A stretch of DNA of 64,000 bases from CFX5 sp023384495 (GTDB taxonomy: Bacteria > Chloroflexota > Anaerolineae > Caldilineales > Caldilineaceae): contig JASNZV010000004.1 in assembly GCA_048499455.1 (NCBI GenBank), positions 62,001-126,000 of the forward strand, in the 5' to 3' direction. Both the position numbers and the translations under genes were made by a program. The notes under the pieces are model-generated. The model saw only the letters and a program-made list of their open reading frames with translations, did no database searches and had not been told where the DNA came from. Position 1 is the first letter of the stretch; every line of letters starts with the position of its first letter. Of this stretch, positions 56,082-64,000 are shown piece after piece.

Positions 56082-57533
56082 ATGACGTTTTTTACCTACC
56101 TGCTGTTGGGGGCAGCGATCCTCCTTTTGCTGGGGGTTATCTCCAGCAAAGCTTCGGGCCGGTTGGGCGTGCCAGCGCTTTTGCTCTTTTTGCTCATTGG
56201 CATGTTGGCCGGGTCGGAAGGCATTGGGGGCATTGAGTTTGCCGATGTCTATGCCGCACAGAACCTCGGCGTGATTGCCCTCATCTTCATCCTCTTTTCC
56301 GGTGGCTTTGACACCGAGTGGGCGCGGGTGCGCCCGGTGCTGCCGCATGGCCTGGTGCTGGCCACGGTCGGCGTCCTGCTCACCGCCCTGTTGGTGGGTG
56401 TCTTTGCCATGATGGTCCTGGGCTTCTCCTGGCGCGCTGGGCTCTTGCTCGGCGCCATCGTCTCTTCCACCGATGCCGCTGCCGTCTTTGCGATCCTGCG
56501 TTCGCGCGGCGTGGGGCTGCGGGGCAGCCTCCAACCACTCATCGAACTCGAGTCAGGCAGCAACGACCCCATGGCCATCTTCCTCACCACGGCCATGATC
56601 GGCCTCCTCCTCAATCCTGCGGCCTCGGTTTGGGGGCTGATCCCCCTGTTCCTGATACAGATGGTTGTGGGGGGCGGCGCCGGCTATTGGCTGGGGCGGG
56701 GCATGGTCTATATCATCAACCGGCTCAACCTGGCCTATGATGGGCTCTATCCGGTGTTGACCATTGCCCTGGTCCTGCTGGTCTATAGCGTAACCGATCT
56801 GCTCGGCGGCAATGGGTTTCTGGCGGTCTACCTGGCCGGCCTGGTCGTGGGCAACACCTATGTCATCCACCGCCGGAGCCTGATGCGCTTTCATGACGGC
56901 CTGGCCTGGCTGATGCAGATCGTCATGTTCGTGACTCTGGGTCTCTTGGTCTTTCCGTCCCGCCTGCTCCCAGTCGTCGGGACCGGTTTGGTCATGTCGG
57001 CCTTTTTGATCTTGATTGCCCGTCCAGTTAGCGTCTTGTTGGCCCTCTTGCCCTTCCGGCTGAGCTGGCGCAAAATGGCGATGGTCGGGTGGGTGGGATT
57101 GCGCGGGGCCGTCCCCATTATCCTGGCCACCTTTCCCCTGATGGCAGGCGTCCCGCAGGCCGAGACCATTTTCAACCTGGTCTTCTTTATCGTGTTGACC
57201 TCGGTGTTGATCCAGGGCAGCACCATTCCCCTGGTTGCGCGCTGGCTCCATGTTTCAGCACCCATGCGCTGGCGGCCCCGTTCGCCCCTTGAGTTTGAAT
57301 CCACCAATGGGGTGCGCGGAGAACTGGTTGAGCTCGAACTGGCCGAACGTTCATCAGCGGTTGGCCGGCGGCTGGTCGATCTGCGGTTGCCGGGTGGCGC
57401 CCTGCTCGTGCTCATTGGCCGGGATGAAAGCTTTATTGTCCCCGGCGGCAGCACCGTGCTGGAAGCCGGCGATGTGCTGCATCTGCTGGCCGATCCAGAC
57501 GCGCTAGCACAGGTCAAGGAGCGGATCCGGTAG
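56082..57533 (+). CDS. K+/H+ antiporter, NhaP2 (CvrA)-like, with C-terminal TrkA-C domain
   Basis: 483 residues. A CPA1-type membrane domain of about 12-13 helices contains the catalytic-site motifs LGAIVSSTDAAAVFAIL and ESGSNDPMAIF (acidic pair), and WVGLRGAVPIILATFPL near the end. After the last helix comes an RCK-C/TrkA-C-like domain (VELELAERSSAVGRRLVDL, ILEAGDVLHLL-type end). Characterised NhaP2 proteins exchange K+ (or Na+) for protons. It forms part of the cation-handling cluster with the P2C ATPase and the KefB-like antiporter. Confidence 0.93.
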   Translation: MTFFTYLLLGAAILLLLGVISSKASGRLGVPALLLFLLIGMLAGSEGIGGIEFADVYAAQNLGVIALIFILFSGGFDTEWARVRPVLPHGLVLATVGVLLTALLVGVFAMMVLGFSWRAGLLLGAIVSSTDAAAVFAILRSRGVGLRGSLQPLIELESGSNDPMAIFLTTAMIGLLLNPAASVWGLIPLFLIQMVVGGGAGYWLGRGMVYIINRLNLAYDGLYPVLTIALVLLVYSVTDLLGGNGFLAVYLAGLVVGNTYVIHRRSLMRFHDGLAWLMQIVMFVTLGLLVFPSRLLPVVGTGLVMSAFLILIARPVSVLLALLPFRLSWRKMAMVGWVGLRGAVPIILATFPLMAGVPQAETIFNLVFFIVLTSVLIQGSTIPLVARWLHVSAPMRWRPRSPLEFESTNGVRGELVELELAERSSAVGRRLVDLRLPGGALLVLIGRDESFIVPGGSTVLEAGDVLHLLADPDALAQVKERIR

Positions 57534-57569
57534 GTAGAACGAGCAATCACTCAGGGGGCAAATAGCACT

Positions 57570-57757
57570 GTGGAACGCGTGGTTTTCGATTTGTTGCTGA
57601 TCTGTCTGGCAGCCTTAGCAGCCGGTCTCCTCGCCCAGCGTCTCAACCTGCCTATGCTCGTCGGCTATGTGGTTGCCGGCATTCTCATCGGCCCTTATAC
57701 GGGCGGACCGACCGTGACCGCCTTTGCTCGCATCGAAGGGTTAGCGGAGGTGGGACT
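57570..57757 (+). pseudogene. 5' fragment of a KefB-like CPA2 antiporter
   Basis: A GTG start gives MERVVFDLLLICLAALAAGL, then RLNLPMLVGYVVAGILIGPY and ARIEGLAEVG, the first two helices and the start of the third of a CPA2 antiporter. At about 57750 the expected continuation (such as LALLMFALGLEFS) is replaced by out-of-frame hydrolase sequence. The reading frame runs on nonsensically to 57857. Only about 60 of roughly 400 or more residues remain. Confidence 0.8.
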
Positions 57758-58402
57758 GTCGCCGCTATGTTGGCGGCGCGCCAGCCGGCCATTGCCTTTG
57801 AGGTCACGCTGGCTGCACCGGCAGTGCGCGGCGATGTTCTGGCCAATGCCGCGCTAGACCTTCTGGCTGAACAGTCAGCAACACCAGCGGCAACCGCCCA
57901 ACTGGTTGAACAAGAAAGAACCGCCATGCGGTTGGCGCTGGGCGCGGACTGGGCAGCGCTGGAGGAGCATCTGTATCGGGCCATTCTCAGCCAACTTAAG
58001 ACGCTACCCGAAGAGGGACAGGAAGCGCTTGGCGATCTTGATGCGCTGGCCAAAGAACAAGCAGCCATCGAGGTCAGAACAGTCTATCAGAACCCTCGTT
58101 TCGCCTTCAATCTTCGGCATGACCCCGCCACAGATTGGGCGCAGGTTCGGGTCCCTGTGCTTGCGCTCTATGCCGAATTTGACGACACCGTGATCGCCAG
58201 CATCAATCAACCCGCCCTGGAGACAGCGCTGGCGAAGGCCAACAATGGTGACGTCACTGTTTCCCTTGTCGCTGGCGTCAATCACCTCTTCTTAGCCGCT
58301 GAAGAGGCCAACGCACAGGCATGGGCAACCTTGCCCCAGACATTGGCGCCTCAGGTCGTTGAGACCATTGTCGATTGGCTGGTCGCCCGTGTGCATGTCT
58401 GA
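57749..58402 (+). pseudogene. 3' fragment of an alpha/beta hydrolase
   Basis: From GGTVAAMLAARQPAIAFEVT onward the sequence reads like the second half of an alpha/beta hydrolase: the part after the nucleophile elbow (GxSxGG), the acid loop VPVLALYAEFDDTVIASINQ and the His segment LVAGVNHLFLAA. The first half, including the catalytic Ser, is missing and the upstream sequence belongs to an antiporter. An ATG at 57767 could give a 211-residue protein, but it would lack the nucleophile. Confidence 0.8.
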
Positions 58403-58426
58403 AATATGATGCATCGAGGAGGAACT

Positions 58427-59242
58427 ATGCGCTTTGGTCTTGAAGTCATCCCATTTGGCGAATTTAGCAATCCACGCATGGTGGTAGAGGTGGCGCAGGC
58501 TGCCGAGGCTGCCGGCTGGGAGGGGATCTGGGTGTGGGACCACCTGGTCTTCCCGTGGCCGGTGGGCGACCCGTGGGTGACGCTCAGCGCCGTGGCCACG
58601 GCCACGAGCCGGCTCAAGTTGGTGACCGGCGTCGCCCCGCTGCCGCGCTATCGCCCGCACCTGCTGGCGCGCATGTTGACGGCGCTAGATGTCCTCAGCG
58701 AAGGGCGGGTAATCTTTGGTACGGGGCTGGGCATCCCGTCTGATTTCGGCCCTTTTGGCGAGCCGGTGGACGCCAGAGTGCGGGCGGCGATGGTCGATGA
58801 AGGGTTGTCCCTGTTGGCCCAGTTCTGGTCGGGCGCTGAAGTCTCGCATCAGGGCCAGTTCTATGCGGCCGAATGGGTGCGCCTGTTGCCGGAGCCGGTG
58901 CAGCGACCGCGCATCCCCATCTGGATCGGGGGGGACAGCAGGGCGGCTCTACGCCGCGCCGCCCAGTGGGACGGCTGGATCATCGGCGTGATCAACGAGC
59001 AGGGGGAGATCACAAAGCAGCCGTACCAGCTCGCCGGGCAAGTGGAGTACATCCGCGAGCACCGGGCCGACGATACCCCCTTTGAGGTCGCCATCGATGG
59101 GGTCTCGGTTGCTGGCGAAGGGGACGCGCTGGTGCGTGAGTATGCCGATGCCGGGGCCACCTGGTGGTTCGAGGCTATCCACGGTTCGCGCGGCTCGCAG
59201 GAGGAACTGCTGGCGCGGATCAAGGCGGGGCCACCTCGGTAA
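58427..59242 (+). CDS. LLM-class (luciferase-like, probably F420-dependent) oxidoreductase
   Basis: ATG 58427 (MRFGLEVIPFG) follows GAGGAGG by six nt and matches the first beta strand; an earlier in-frame ATG at 58406 adds only MMHRGGT. 271 residues, a TIM-barrel-like order: GWEGIWVWDHLVFPWPV, TSRLKLVTGVAPLPRYRPHL, VIFGTGLGIPSDFGPFG, RPRIPIWIGGDSRAALRRAA, WDGWIIG. These features match the F420-type LLM group better than FMN luciferases, though cofactor cannot be proven by eye. Substrate unknown. Confidence 0.87.
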   Translation: MRFGLEVIPFGEFSNPRMVVEVAQAAEAAGWEGIWVWDHLVFPWPVGDPWVTLSAVATATSRLKLVTGVAPLPRYRPHLLARMLTALDVLSEGRVIFGTGLGIPSDFGPFGEPVDARVRAAMVDEGLSLLAQFWSGAEVSHQGQFYAAEWVRLLPEPVQRPRIPIWIGGDSRAALRRAAQWDGWIIGVINEQGEITKQPYQLAGQVEYIREHRADDTPFEVAIDGVSVAGEGDALVREYADAGATWWFEAIHGSRGSQEELLARIKAGPPR

Positions 59243-59292
59243 GCCGCCGTCGATTGATGTTGTTAGATATGATGAACCGGCACCAGCGTATG

Positions 59293-59346
59293 GGCAAATG
59301 CCATTTGCCTGTATTGTGTGCGTTGGGGGCGGACGCAACCCGCCCC
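59293..59346. repeat. Two adjacent small palindromes
   Basis: GGCAAATG/CATTTGCC (59293-59309, one-nt loop) is followed by GGGGCGG/CCGCCCC (59326-59346, 7-nt loop). The second resembles the GGGGCG palindrome at 19800-19825. They fill the 150-bp gap before the UDG-like gene. Confidence 0.55.
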
Positions 59347-59391
59347 TACGCTGGTGGTTGACCATGGGGCAATGTCGAAGGGGGTGTTTCA

Positions 59392-60018
59392 ATGCTCGTA
59401 AGCGATTATGTCGGCTGCAAGGATTTTCCGTGCCGCGATGTAAAACATGCAAGTTATGCAGTCCCAGCAGTGGCGGTTGACCCGGACCAGGTTTCGATCA
59501 TCCTGATCTCGGAGGCGGCGCCCGGCGACCCGAACGACCACTACTATGCCGGCGGCCAGTCCTTGTTCGAGCAGACAACGGTGATGGCTTTTCAAGATGC
59601 GGGCGTCAATGTTTCGTCGATCCAGGAGATTCTGGCGTTGGGCGTCTATCTTACCACGGCGGTCAAGTGCGGCAAGACAGGCTATGGAATTGAATCAGGT
59701 ACGGTCAAAACCTGTTCGCACCTTTTGGAGCAGGAGCTTGCGTTGTTTCCCAAAGCAAGGGTTCTGCTGCTGATGGGTGATGTCGCCATCAAAGCGATCA
59801 ACGCCATCGCCAGGCGAGCGGGGGAGGGCAGGGTCATCCCAGCCGGGGCCACGTACAAGCTGCGCGGCGGCGACTATTTCTTTCGTGGCAAACGGGTGCT
59901 GCCCTCCTATCTCCAGGCGGGCCCCAGCTTTTTCATCGAACGAACCAAGCGCACGGCGATTGCCGAGGATATTGCCACTGCACTGAAGCTGGCCGATTTG
60001 CATCTCCATTTACTCTAG
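59392..60018 (+). CDS. Uracil-DNA-glycosylase-superfamily-like protein
   Basis: 208 residues. IILISEAAPGDPNDHYYAG matches the first UDG motif of the family 4/5 type (GEAPGxxE) with changes. ILALGVYLTTAVKCGKTGYG corresponds to the strand carrying the catalytic-site Asn or equivalent. ARVLLLMGDVAIKAINAIAR is the usual LLLMG segment. The last motif, normally HPS, reads RVLPSYLQAGPSFFI. Cysteines near the N-terminus (GCKDFPCRDVKHASYA) could ligate a metal or Fe-S cluster but do not match the classic four-Cys pattern. Activity on uracil is unproven. Confidence 0.75.
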   Translation: MLVSDYVGCKDFPCRDVKHASYAVPAVAVDPDQVSIILISEAAPGDPNDHYYAGGQSLFEQTTVMAFQDAGVNVSSIQEILALGVYLTTAVKCGKTGYGIESGTVKTCSHLLEQELALFPKARVLLLMGDVAIKAINAIARRAGEGRVIPAGATYKLRGGDYFFRGKRVLPSYLQAGPSFFIERTKRTAIAEDIATALKLADLHLHLL

Positions 60019-60277
60019 GATAAGCTTTGACCAGCCGGCTTTGACTCACCTACTTCATGGTTCTTCGGCCTGGCGTTACAACTAACCACCGGCCTGGATA
60101 CTGACGTATTCTGTCCAGCCCCGAGGAACAGATGACAGGTCCCATCTTCTTCTGCGGAACACTCATTCGCCAGCTCCCGGGTGTGGCGCCAGCCCTATCC
60201 GTGGAACTCAAAAGCGGGAGCACACGTAACTGGCAAATGAGCGGCGTGTGACCTGAGAACACCGGTTGGAAAGGCAC

Positions 60278-61966
60278 ATGGACTCCTTTATCAACAATAC
60301 GTTTTACGAGATCGCCCTCCTGATCTTGCTTGCTTCAGGTGTGGGATTGGTCGGCCTGGCGCTCCGGCAACCTCTAGTAGTGGCCTTTATCGCGGTCGGC
60401 ATTCTGGCCGGCCCGGGGGTGTTGGGTATTGCCCAGTCGGGCGAGTACATCTCGCTGTTGGCGCAGATTAGCATTGCGGTGCTGCTCTTTCTGGTAGGGC
60501 TAAAGTTGGATGTAAGCCTGGTGCGCACGCTGGGCCCGGTGGCCCTTGCTACCGGTCTGGGGCAGGTTGCCTTTACATCGGTCTTTGGTTTTTTGATCTG
60601 TCTGGCATTGGGCATCGACTGGCTGACGTCGGTCTATATTGCTGTCGCCCTCACCTTTTCCAGCACCATCATCATCGTCAAGCTGCTCTCGGACAAGCGT
60701 GAGATCGATTCGCTCCACGGCAAGATCGCACTTGGCTTTCTCATCGTGCAGGACATTGTCGTCGTGCTGGCCATGGTCATCCTCTCGGCGGTTGGGGTAG
60801 GCGTTGGCGAGGATGGGGGTGCGGGTGACGTAGTATGGGTTTTCATCAGCGGCGTGTTGACGGTGGCTGGGGTGGCGCTCTTTATCCGCTTTGTGGCGAC
60901 GCCGCTGCTTGACCTGATTTCCCGCTCACCCGAGCTGATGGTTATCTTTGCGGTCGGTTGGGCCGCCGGTCTGGCCGCGATTGGCGATTGGCTTGGCTTT
61001 GGCAAGGAACTCGGTGGATTGTTAGCCGGTGTCTCGTTGGCGTCCACCCAATATCGAGACGCCATCGGCTCGCGCCTGGGCAGTTTGCGCGATTTTCTGC
61101 TCCTTTTCTTTTTTATCGGCCTGGGTTCCAACATGGATCTGGGGACACTGGGGGCGCAAGTTGGCCCGGCGTTTGTGCTTTCGCTCTTTGTGCTCATCGG
61201 CAACCCCTTGATCGTCGTCGCCATCATGGGTTACATGGGGTATCGCAAACGCACGGGCCTTCTGGCCGGGTTGACTGTGGCGCAGATCAGCGAGTTCTCG
61301 TTGATCTTCATGGCGATGGGTGTGACCATCGGCCATGTGGCAGAGAACGCCATGGGGCTGGTTACCCTGGTTGGGCTGGTGACGATTGCCCTATCAACCT
61401 ACATGATCGTCTATTCCCATCATCTCTATGGCCTGATCGAGAAGTGGCTGACGCCCTTTGAACGGCGCGTCCCGCATCGTGAGGAAGAAGACGGCGCACC
61501 GGATGAAGCGACGGGCCAATATGAAGTAGTGCTCTTTGGGCTTGGCCGGTATGGTGGGGAGATCGGCAGGCGTTTGATCCAGCATGGCCATACCGTGCTG
61601 GGGATCGATTTCGACCCAGAAGCGCTGCGTGCCTGGCGGCGTCAGGGGTTCGACTGTACTTTTGGGGATGTCACCGATCCGGAGTTCCTCAGCCACCTCC
61701 CGCTGACCAATGTCAAGGTAGTTGTCTCGGCAGTGCCGCGTTCTTCCGCCTCTTTGACCGATGCCGACCCGATCCGGGCGCTCTTGCATGGGCTCAAGAG
61801 TCTGGGTTACACCGGCCAGGTTGCCGTGGCCATGCACACACCGACTGATGTCGATGCCCTCAAAGTGGAGGGCGCCGATATTGTGTTAACCCCCTTTACC
61901 GACGCGGCGGACTACGCCGTGGTGGCGCTAGAGCATCTGCTCCATCCGTTGGAGGAGTCTGCTTGA
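60278..61966 (+). CDS. KefB/CPA2-type cation:proton antiporter with RCK domain
   Basis: ATG 60278 (MDSFINNTFYEIALLILLAS) has GGAAAGG five nt upstream; a TTG at 60266 is also in frame. 562 residues. About 12 helices carry CPA2 features (LRQPLVVAFIAVGILAGPGVLG, LLFLVGLKLD, FSSTIIIVKLLSDKREIDSLHGKIALGFLIVQDIVV). Residues from about 415 form a TrkA-N domain (YEVVLFGLGRYGGEIGRRLI, VLGIDFDPEAL, FGDVTDPEFLSHL). It is intact, unlike the CPA2 fragment at 57570. Likely K+ (or Na+)/H+ exchange gated by nucleotide binding to the RCK domain. Confidence 0.94.
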   Translation: MDSFINNTFYEIALLILLASGVGLVGLALRQPLVVAFIAVGILAGPGVLGIAQSGEYISLLAQISIAVLLFLVGLKLDVSLVRTLGPVALATGLGQVAFTSVFGFLICLALGIDWLTSVYIAVALTFSSTIIIVKLLSDKREIDSLHGKIALGFLIVQDIVVVLAMVILSAVGVGVGEDGGAGDVVWVFISGVLTVAGVALFIRFVATPLLDLISRSPELMVIFAVGWAAGLAAIGDWLGFGKELGGLLAGVSLASTQYRDAIGSRLGSLRDFLLLFFFIGLGSNMDLGTLGAQVGPAFVLSLFVLIGNPLIVVAIMGYMGYRKRTGLLAGLTVAQISEFSLIFMAMGVTIGHVAENAMGLVTLVGLVTIALSTYMIVYSHHLYGLIEKWLTPFERRVPHREEEDGAPDEATGQYEVVLFGLGRYGGEIGRRLIQHGHTVLGIDFDPEALRAWRRQGFDCTFGDVTDPEFLSHLPLTNVKVVVSAVPRSSASLTDADPIRALLHGLKSLGYTGQVAVAMHTPTDVDALKVEGADIVLTPFTDAADYAVVALEHLLHPLEESA

Positions 61967-61981
61967 TAACCACGTTTACTG

Positions 61982-62041
61982 TCCACGTGACCAGGCAAAT
62001 GACACGCCCGTTGGCTGATTCAGCGGGCGTATTTTTATTTT
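61982..62041 (+). terminator. Intrinsic terminator preceded by TCCACGTGACCAGG
   Basis: ACGCCCG (62004-62010) pairs with CGGGCGT (62024-62030), followed by a T-rich tract ATTTTTATTTT. The block TCCACGTGACCAGG (61982-61995) is a one-base variant of that before the terminators at 46386 and 48305. It ends the KefB-like transcript. Confidence 0.8.
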
Positions 62042-62091
62042 AGGATAGGAGCAAAGCGAATAAGACGGTTGACGCAAAAAGGAGATTCTGT

Positions 62092-62505
62092 ATGTGGATC
62101 CTGGTGCTCTTCCTGTTATTTCTCGCCGCCCACCTCAACCTCACAGCTATTGTCCCGCTCCAGATCGGGGATGCCCCACCGCCCTGGTGGGTCGGGGGCA
62201 GGCTGCTCTGGCCCTTTGCTGTGGAAACGAACACCCTCGTCCCTCCTGGTGATGCGCTGAATGCGCTCACCCCCATCCTGGGGATTGGCTCCGCGCTGTT
62301 GTTTCTGCTGGCGGCGGCCGCGCTCTTGCAATGGCGTGTGCCGGCAACCTGGTTTGGCGCGCTGATTGTGGCCGGCGTTGTGCTTTCCATTGTGTTGCAA
62401 GCAATCTGGTTCACTGGATGGTCAGTTCTTCCCCTCCTCGTGAATGTTGCGCTCCTGTGGCTTGTATTTGGCCAGCAGGTCACCGTTGGCAGCCTGCGCG
62501 CATAG
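62092..62505 (+). CDS. Small four-helix membrane protein, unknown
   Basis: 137 residues, with AAAAAGGAGA before the ATG at 62092. Hydrophobic helices are at about 1-20 (MWILVLFLLFLAAHLNLTAI), 60-82 (LTPILGIGSALLFLLAAAAL), 88-108 (FGALIVAGVVLSIVLQAIWF) and 110-130 (WSVLPLLVNVALLWLVFG). No recognisable motif. It begins a run of three membrane-protein genes on the same strand after a strong terminator, so these probably form one operon. Confidence 0.65.
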   Translation: MWILVLFLLFLAAHLNLTAIVPLQIGDAPPPWWVGGRLLWPFAVETNTLVPPGDALNALTPILGIGSALLFLLAAAALLQWRVPATWFGALIVAGVVLSIVLQAIWFTGWSVLPLLVNVALLWLVFGQQVTVGSLRA

Positions 62506-62559
62506 GAGGCTGAAACGTCCCTGCAGCCGTTTTCGACGATAGAGAACTGGAGGTTTGCC

Positions 62560-62970
62560 ATGATTGCCGTTCGGTCGGAGAATGTCACCCCGATCCGCGT
62601 GTTATGGCTGGCTGTAGCCTTGGCTTTGGTCACGTCCCTTGCCTATCTGTTGATGGCCTGGGATGTGCTGGGCGTGGGTGACCTGCAGCCGGATGAAGAG
62701 GGTGGCGTCATCGTCTATGTGGCTGCCGCGTGCTATCTGATCGGCGGGTTGCTGATCCTGGTGCGGCGGCGTTGGTTGTGGATCGCTGGCGCAGTGATCA
62801 ATGCGCTGGTCATGCTTTTCTTTTTCATGATGTACCAGGACCGACCGGCGGTGCTCCTGTCGCCGGGTGGGCTAGCCTCCAAAGCGGCGCAACTGGCGCT
62901 GGAGGCAGTGCTGATCTATCTGATTGTCACCGAGTGGTGGCGGGCGCGGCGCAAGGTGATGAGTTCATAA
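62560..62970 (+). CDS. Small four-helix membrane protein, unknown
   Basis: 136 residues; GGAGG precedes the ATG. Four hydrophobic segments: LWLAVALALVTSLAYLLMAW, VIVYVAAACYLIGGLLILV, WLWIAGAVINALVMLFFFMM and AALEAVLIYLIV-like near the end. The loop after helix 1 is acidic (LQPDEEGG). The overall layout resembles the preceding gene but sequence identity is low. Function not recognised. Confidence 0.65.
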   Translation: MIAVRSENVTPIRVLWLAVALALVTSLAYLLMAWDVLGVGDLQPDEEGGVIVYVAAACYLIGGLLILVRRRWLWIAGAVINALVMLFFFMMYQDRPAVLLSPGGLASKAAQLALEAVLIYLIVTEWWRARRKVMSS

Positions 62971-63007
62971 GGGAGCGTCAGCTGCGTTGGAAGGCAAGGA
63001 GACACAG

Positions 63008-63919
63008 ATGACAACTGCGTCTGTTTTGGGTTGGTTCTGGAAGCTAATTGTTTGTGCGCTCTCCTTTGTCGGCGGGATGCTTCTGGGTGGCATGATCACC
63101 GGTCTGATCGGTTTGCAGTCTCCTACCTTGCCGGTGGAGGTGGACGCCAATGCCGCCATGACGGTGATATTTGTGACCAGTCCCTTGTTTGTGCTAGCGC
63201 TCTATCTGGTGGGGCGTAAACTGGCCGGCGGTTGGCTCGTGCGAACAGTGATCCTGTCGCTTTTGGCCTGGATTGCCTTTGTTCTCAATAACGTGATCGA
63301 GGCCGTCATCTTTACCAACTTTGCAACGGCCCCCCTGTTTACGGTGGTCAGTTTTACACCGGCCGTTCTGCTATGCGCAGCCGCCATCGCCTGGCTCTTT
63401 CAGCCGCGCAGCAGCGAGGAGGCTTTGGCGCGCATCATCAATGAGTATTTTCGACAACGTACGGCCGCCGACTGGCTCTGGCGCATGTTGATGGCGGCGG
63501 TGATCTTTATGCCGGTCTATTATCTGTTCGGCTTGCTGGTTGTGCCGTTCGTTGGTGATTATTACCAGCAGGGCGCATTTGGATTGGCCGCACCCGCCCT
63601 TACGACACTCCTACTCGTATTGTTGGGGCGCAGCGTGCTCTTTCTCGTTGCTTCGCTGCCGGTTGTGATGGCCTGGCGTGGGTCCAGGCGTTCGCTCTGG
63701 CTGAGCCTCGGTTTTGCGCACTTTGTTTTGGTGGGGCTGCTTTACATGCTGGCCGGAAACTGGATTGCGCCCTCGGTGCGTTTGATCCATACACTGGAGA
63801 TTCTGGCGGATTCGTTTGTCTATGCCGGTGTGATCGTCTGGCTGTTGGCCGGTATGACGCAGCCGGCGGTCCGTTCGACGAAAATGGAGAACATCGCTGT
63901 AGCTGCTGGACGAACATAG
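63008..63919 (+). CDS. Polytopic membrane protein, unknown
   Basis: ATG 63008 (MTTASVLGWFWKLIV) follows AAGGAGA by seven nt; the frame opens at 62987. 303 residues with about eight hydrophobic helices, including WKLIVCALSFVGGMLLGGMI, MTVIFVTSPLFVLALYLVG, VILSLLAWIAFVLNNVIEAV, TPAVLLCAAAIAWLF, MLMAAVIFMPVYYLFGLLVV and HFVLVGLLYMLAGNWI. It is the third membrane gene of the run and directly precedes the flavodoxin-like start. Not assigned to a family. Confidence 0.65.
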   Translation: MTTASVLGWFWKLIVCALSFVGGMLLGGMITGLIGLQSPTLPVEVDANAAMTVIFVTSPLFVLALYLVGRKLAGGWLVRTVILSLLAWIAFVLNNVIEAVIFTNFATAPLFTVVSFTPAVLLCAAAIAWLFQPRSSEEALARIINEYFRQRTAADWLWRMLMAAVIFMPVYYLFGLLVVPFVGDYYQQGAFGLAAPALTTLLLVLLGRSVLFLVASLPVVMAWRGSRRSLWLSLGFAHFVLVGLLYMLAGNWIAPSVRLIHTLEILADSFVYAGVIVWLLAGMTQPAVRSTKMENIAVAAGRT

Positions 63920-63968
63920 TCAATATATTGCGGAGGAACAACATCCTCCGCGCGGAGAGGAAGATTCA

Positions 63969-64000
63969 ATGAACCATCGTATCCTTGTCACCTACGCCAC
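63969..64000 (+). CDS. Start of a probable flavodoxin-domain protein, cut by window end
   Basis: ATG 63969 with GAGAGGAAG upstream, encoding MNHRILVTYAT before the edge. A first beta strand ILVTYAT followed by the phosphate loop is typical of flavodoxin-fold proteins, including HemG-like enzymes. Only eleven codons are visible, so the call is tentative. Confidence 0.4.
   Translation, partial: MNHRILVTYA

Overview
The window is high-GC bacterial chromosomal DNA. It most likely comes from a Chloroflexota (Anaerolineae/Caldilineales-like) genome. That placement is an inference from gene content: a giant CSLREA/beta-helix/Ig-like surface protein, several BTAD/SARP-type regulators, DNRLRE-domain secreted proteins, a TPR protein, an LLM-class oxidoreductase, frequent GTG/TTG starts and many short intergenic palindromes. 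No rRNA, tRNA, CRISPR array, transposase or phage gene was recognised.

Region 1 (1-15092, minus) is one uninterrupted reading frame of at least 5030 codons. Its start and Shine-Dalgarno are inside the window and its C-terminus lies beyond the left edge. It encodes a secreted giant built from a CSLREA-type beta-helix, four homologous cysteine-capped beta-helix modules, two DNRLRE domains, about 21 Ig-like repeats and a PTPEPTEE-type linker encoded by a 24-bp tandem repeat. Nearly every other long ORF in these 15 kb is a shadow of it.

Region 2 (15.1-27.4 kb) carries a lipoprotein with a polyproline/Ser-Gly tail and a six-helix membrane protein. Two degenerate-receiver proteins follow, one with a winged helix, and a third receiver-only paralogue lies nearby. 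A canonical OmpR regulator faces a divergent histidine kinase. A second large secreted protein ends in a polyacidic tail and an FLPLVAR terminus.

Region 3 (27.4-40 kb) holds a 1026-aa BTAD-NTPase-TPR regulator, acetyl-CoA synthetase followed by a methyltransferase, a YegD-like Hsp70 next to an unusual double-HTH regulator, ndk followed by a second BTAD regulator, and a TPR protein. Four copies of one short palindromic repeat sit in intergenic gaps of this region.

Region 4 (40-48.3 kb, plus) holds metabolic and envelope genes: a CrtI-like oxidoreductase coupled to a double GNAT, a family-39-type glycosyltransferase, an alpha/beta hydrolase, a DUF2807 lipoprotein, a CPBP protease and a DUF6544/6920-like protein. 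Region 5 (48.3-62 kb, plus) is rich in cation transport: a Na,K-ATPase-like (P2C) P-type ATPase translationally coupled to two RCK (TrkA-like) proteins, an NhaP2-like antiporter, a broken KefB-type antiporter fused out of frame to a broken hydrolase, and an intact KefB-type antiporter with its own RCK domain. Interspersed are a peptidase/beta-lactamase-like membrane fusion, an LLM oxidoreductase and an atypical uracil-DNA-glycosylase-like protein. The right end has three small membrane proteins and the first codons of a probable flavodoxin.

The points I rate highest are the giant gene, the P2C ATPase plus RCK operon, the interspersed palindrome families, a three-site operator-like cluster in front of the giant gene, and the antiporter/hydrolase junction.
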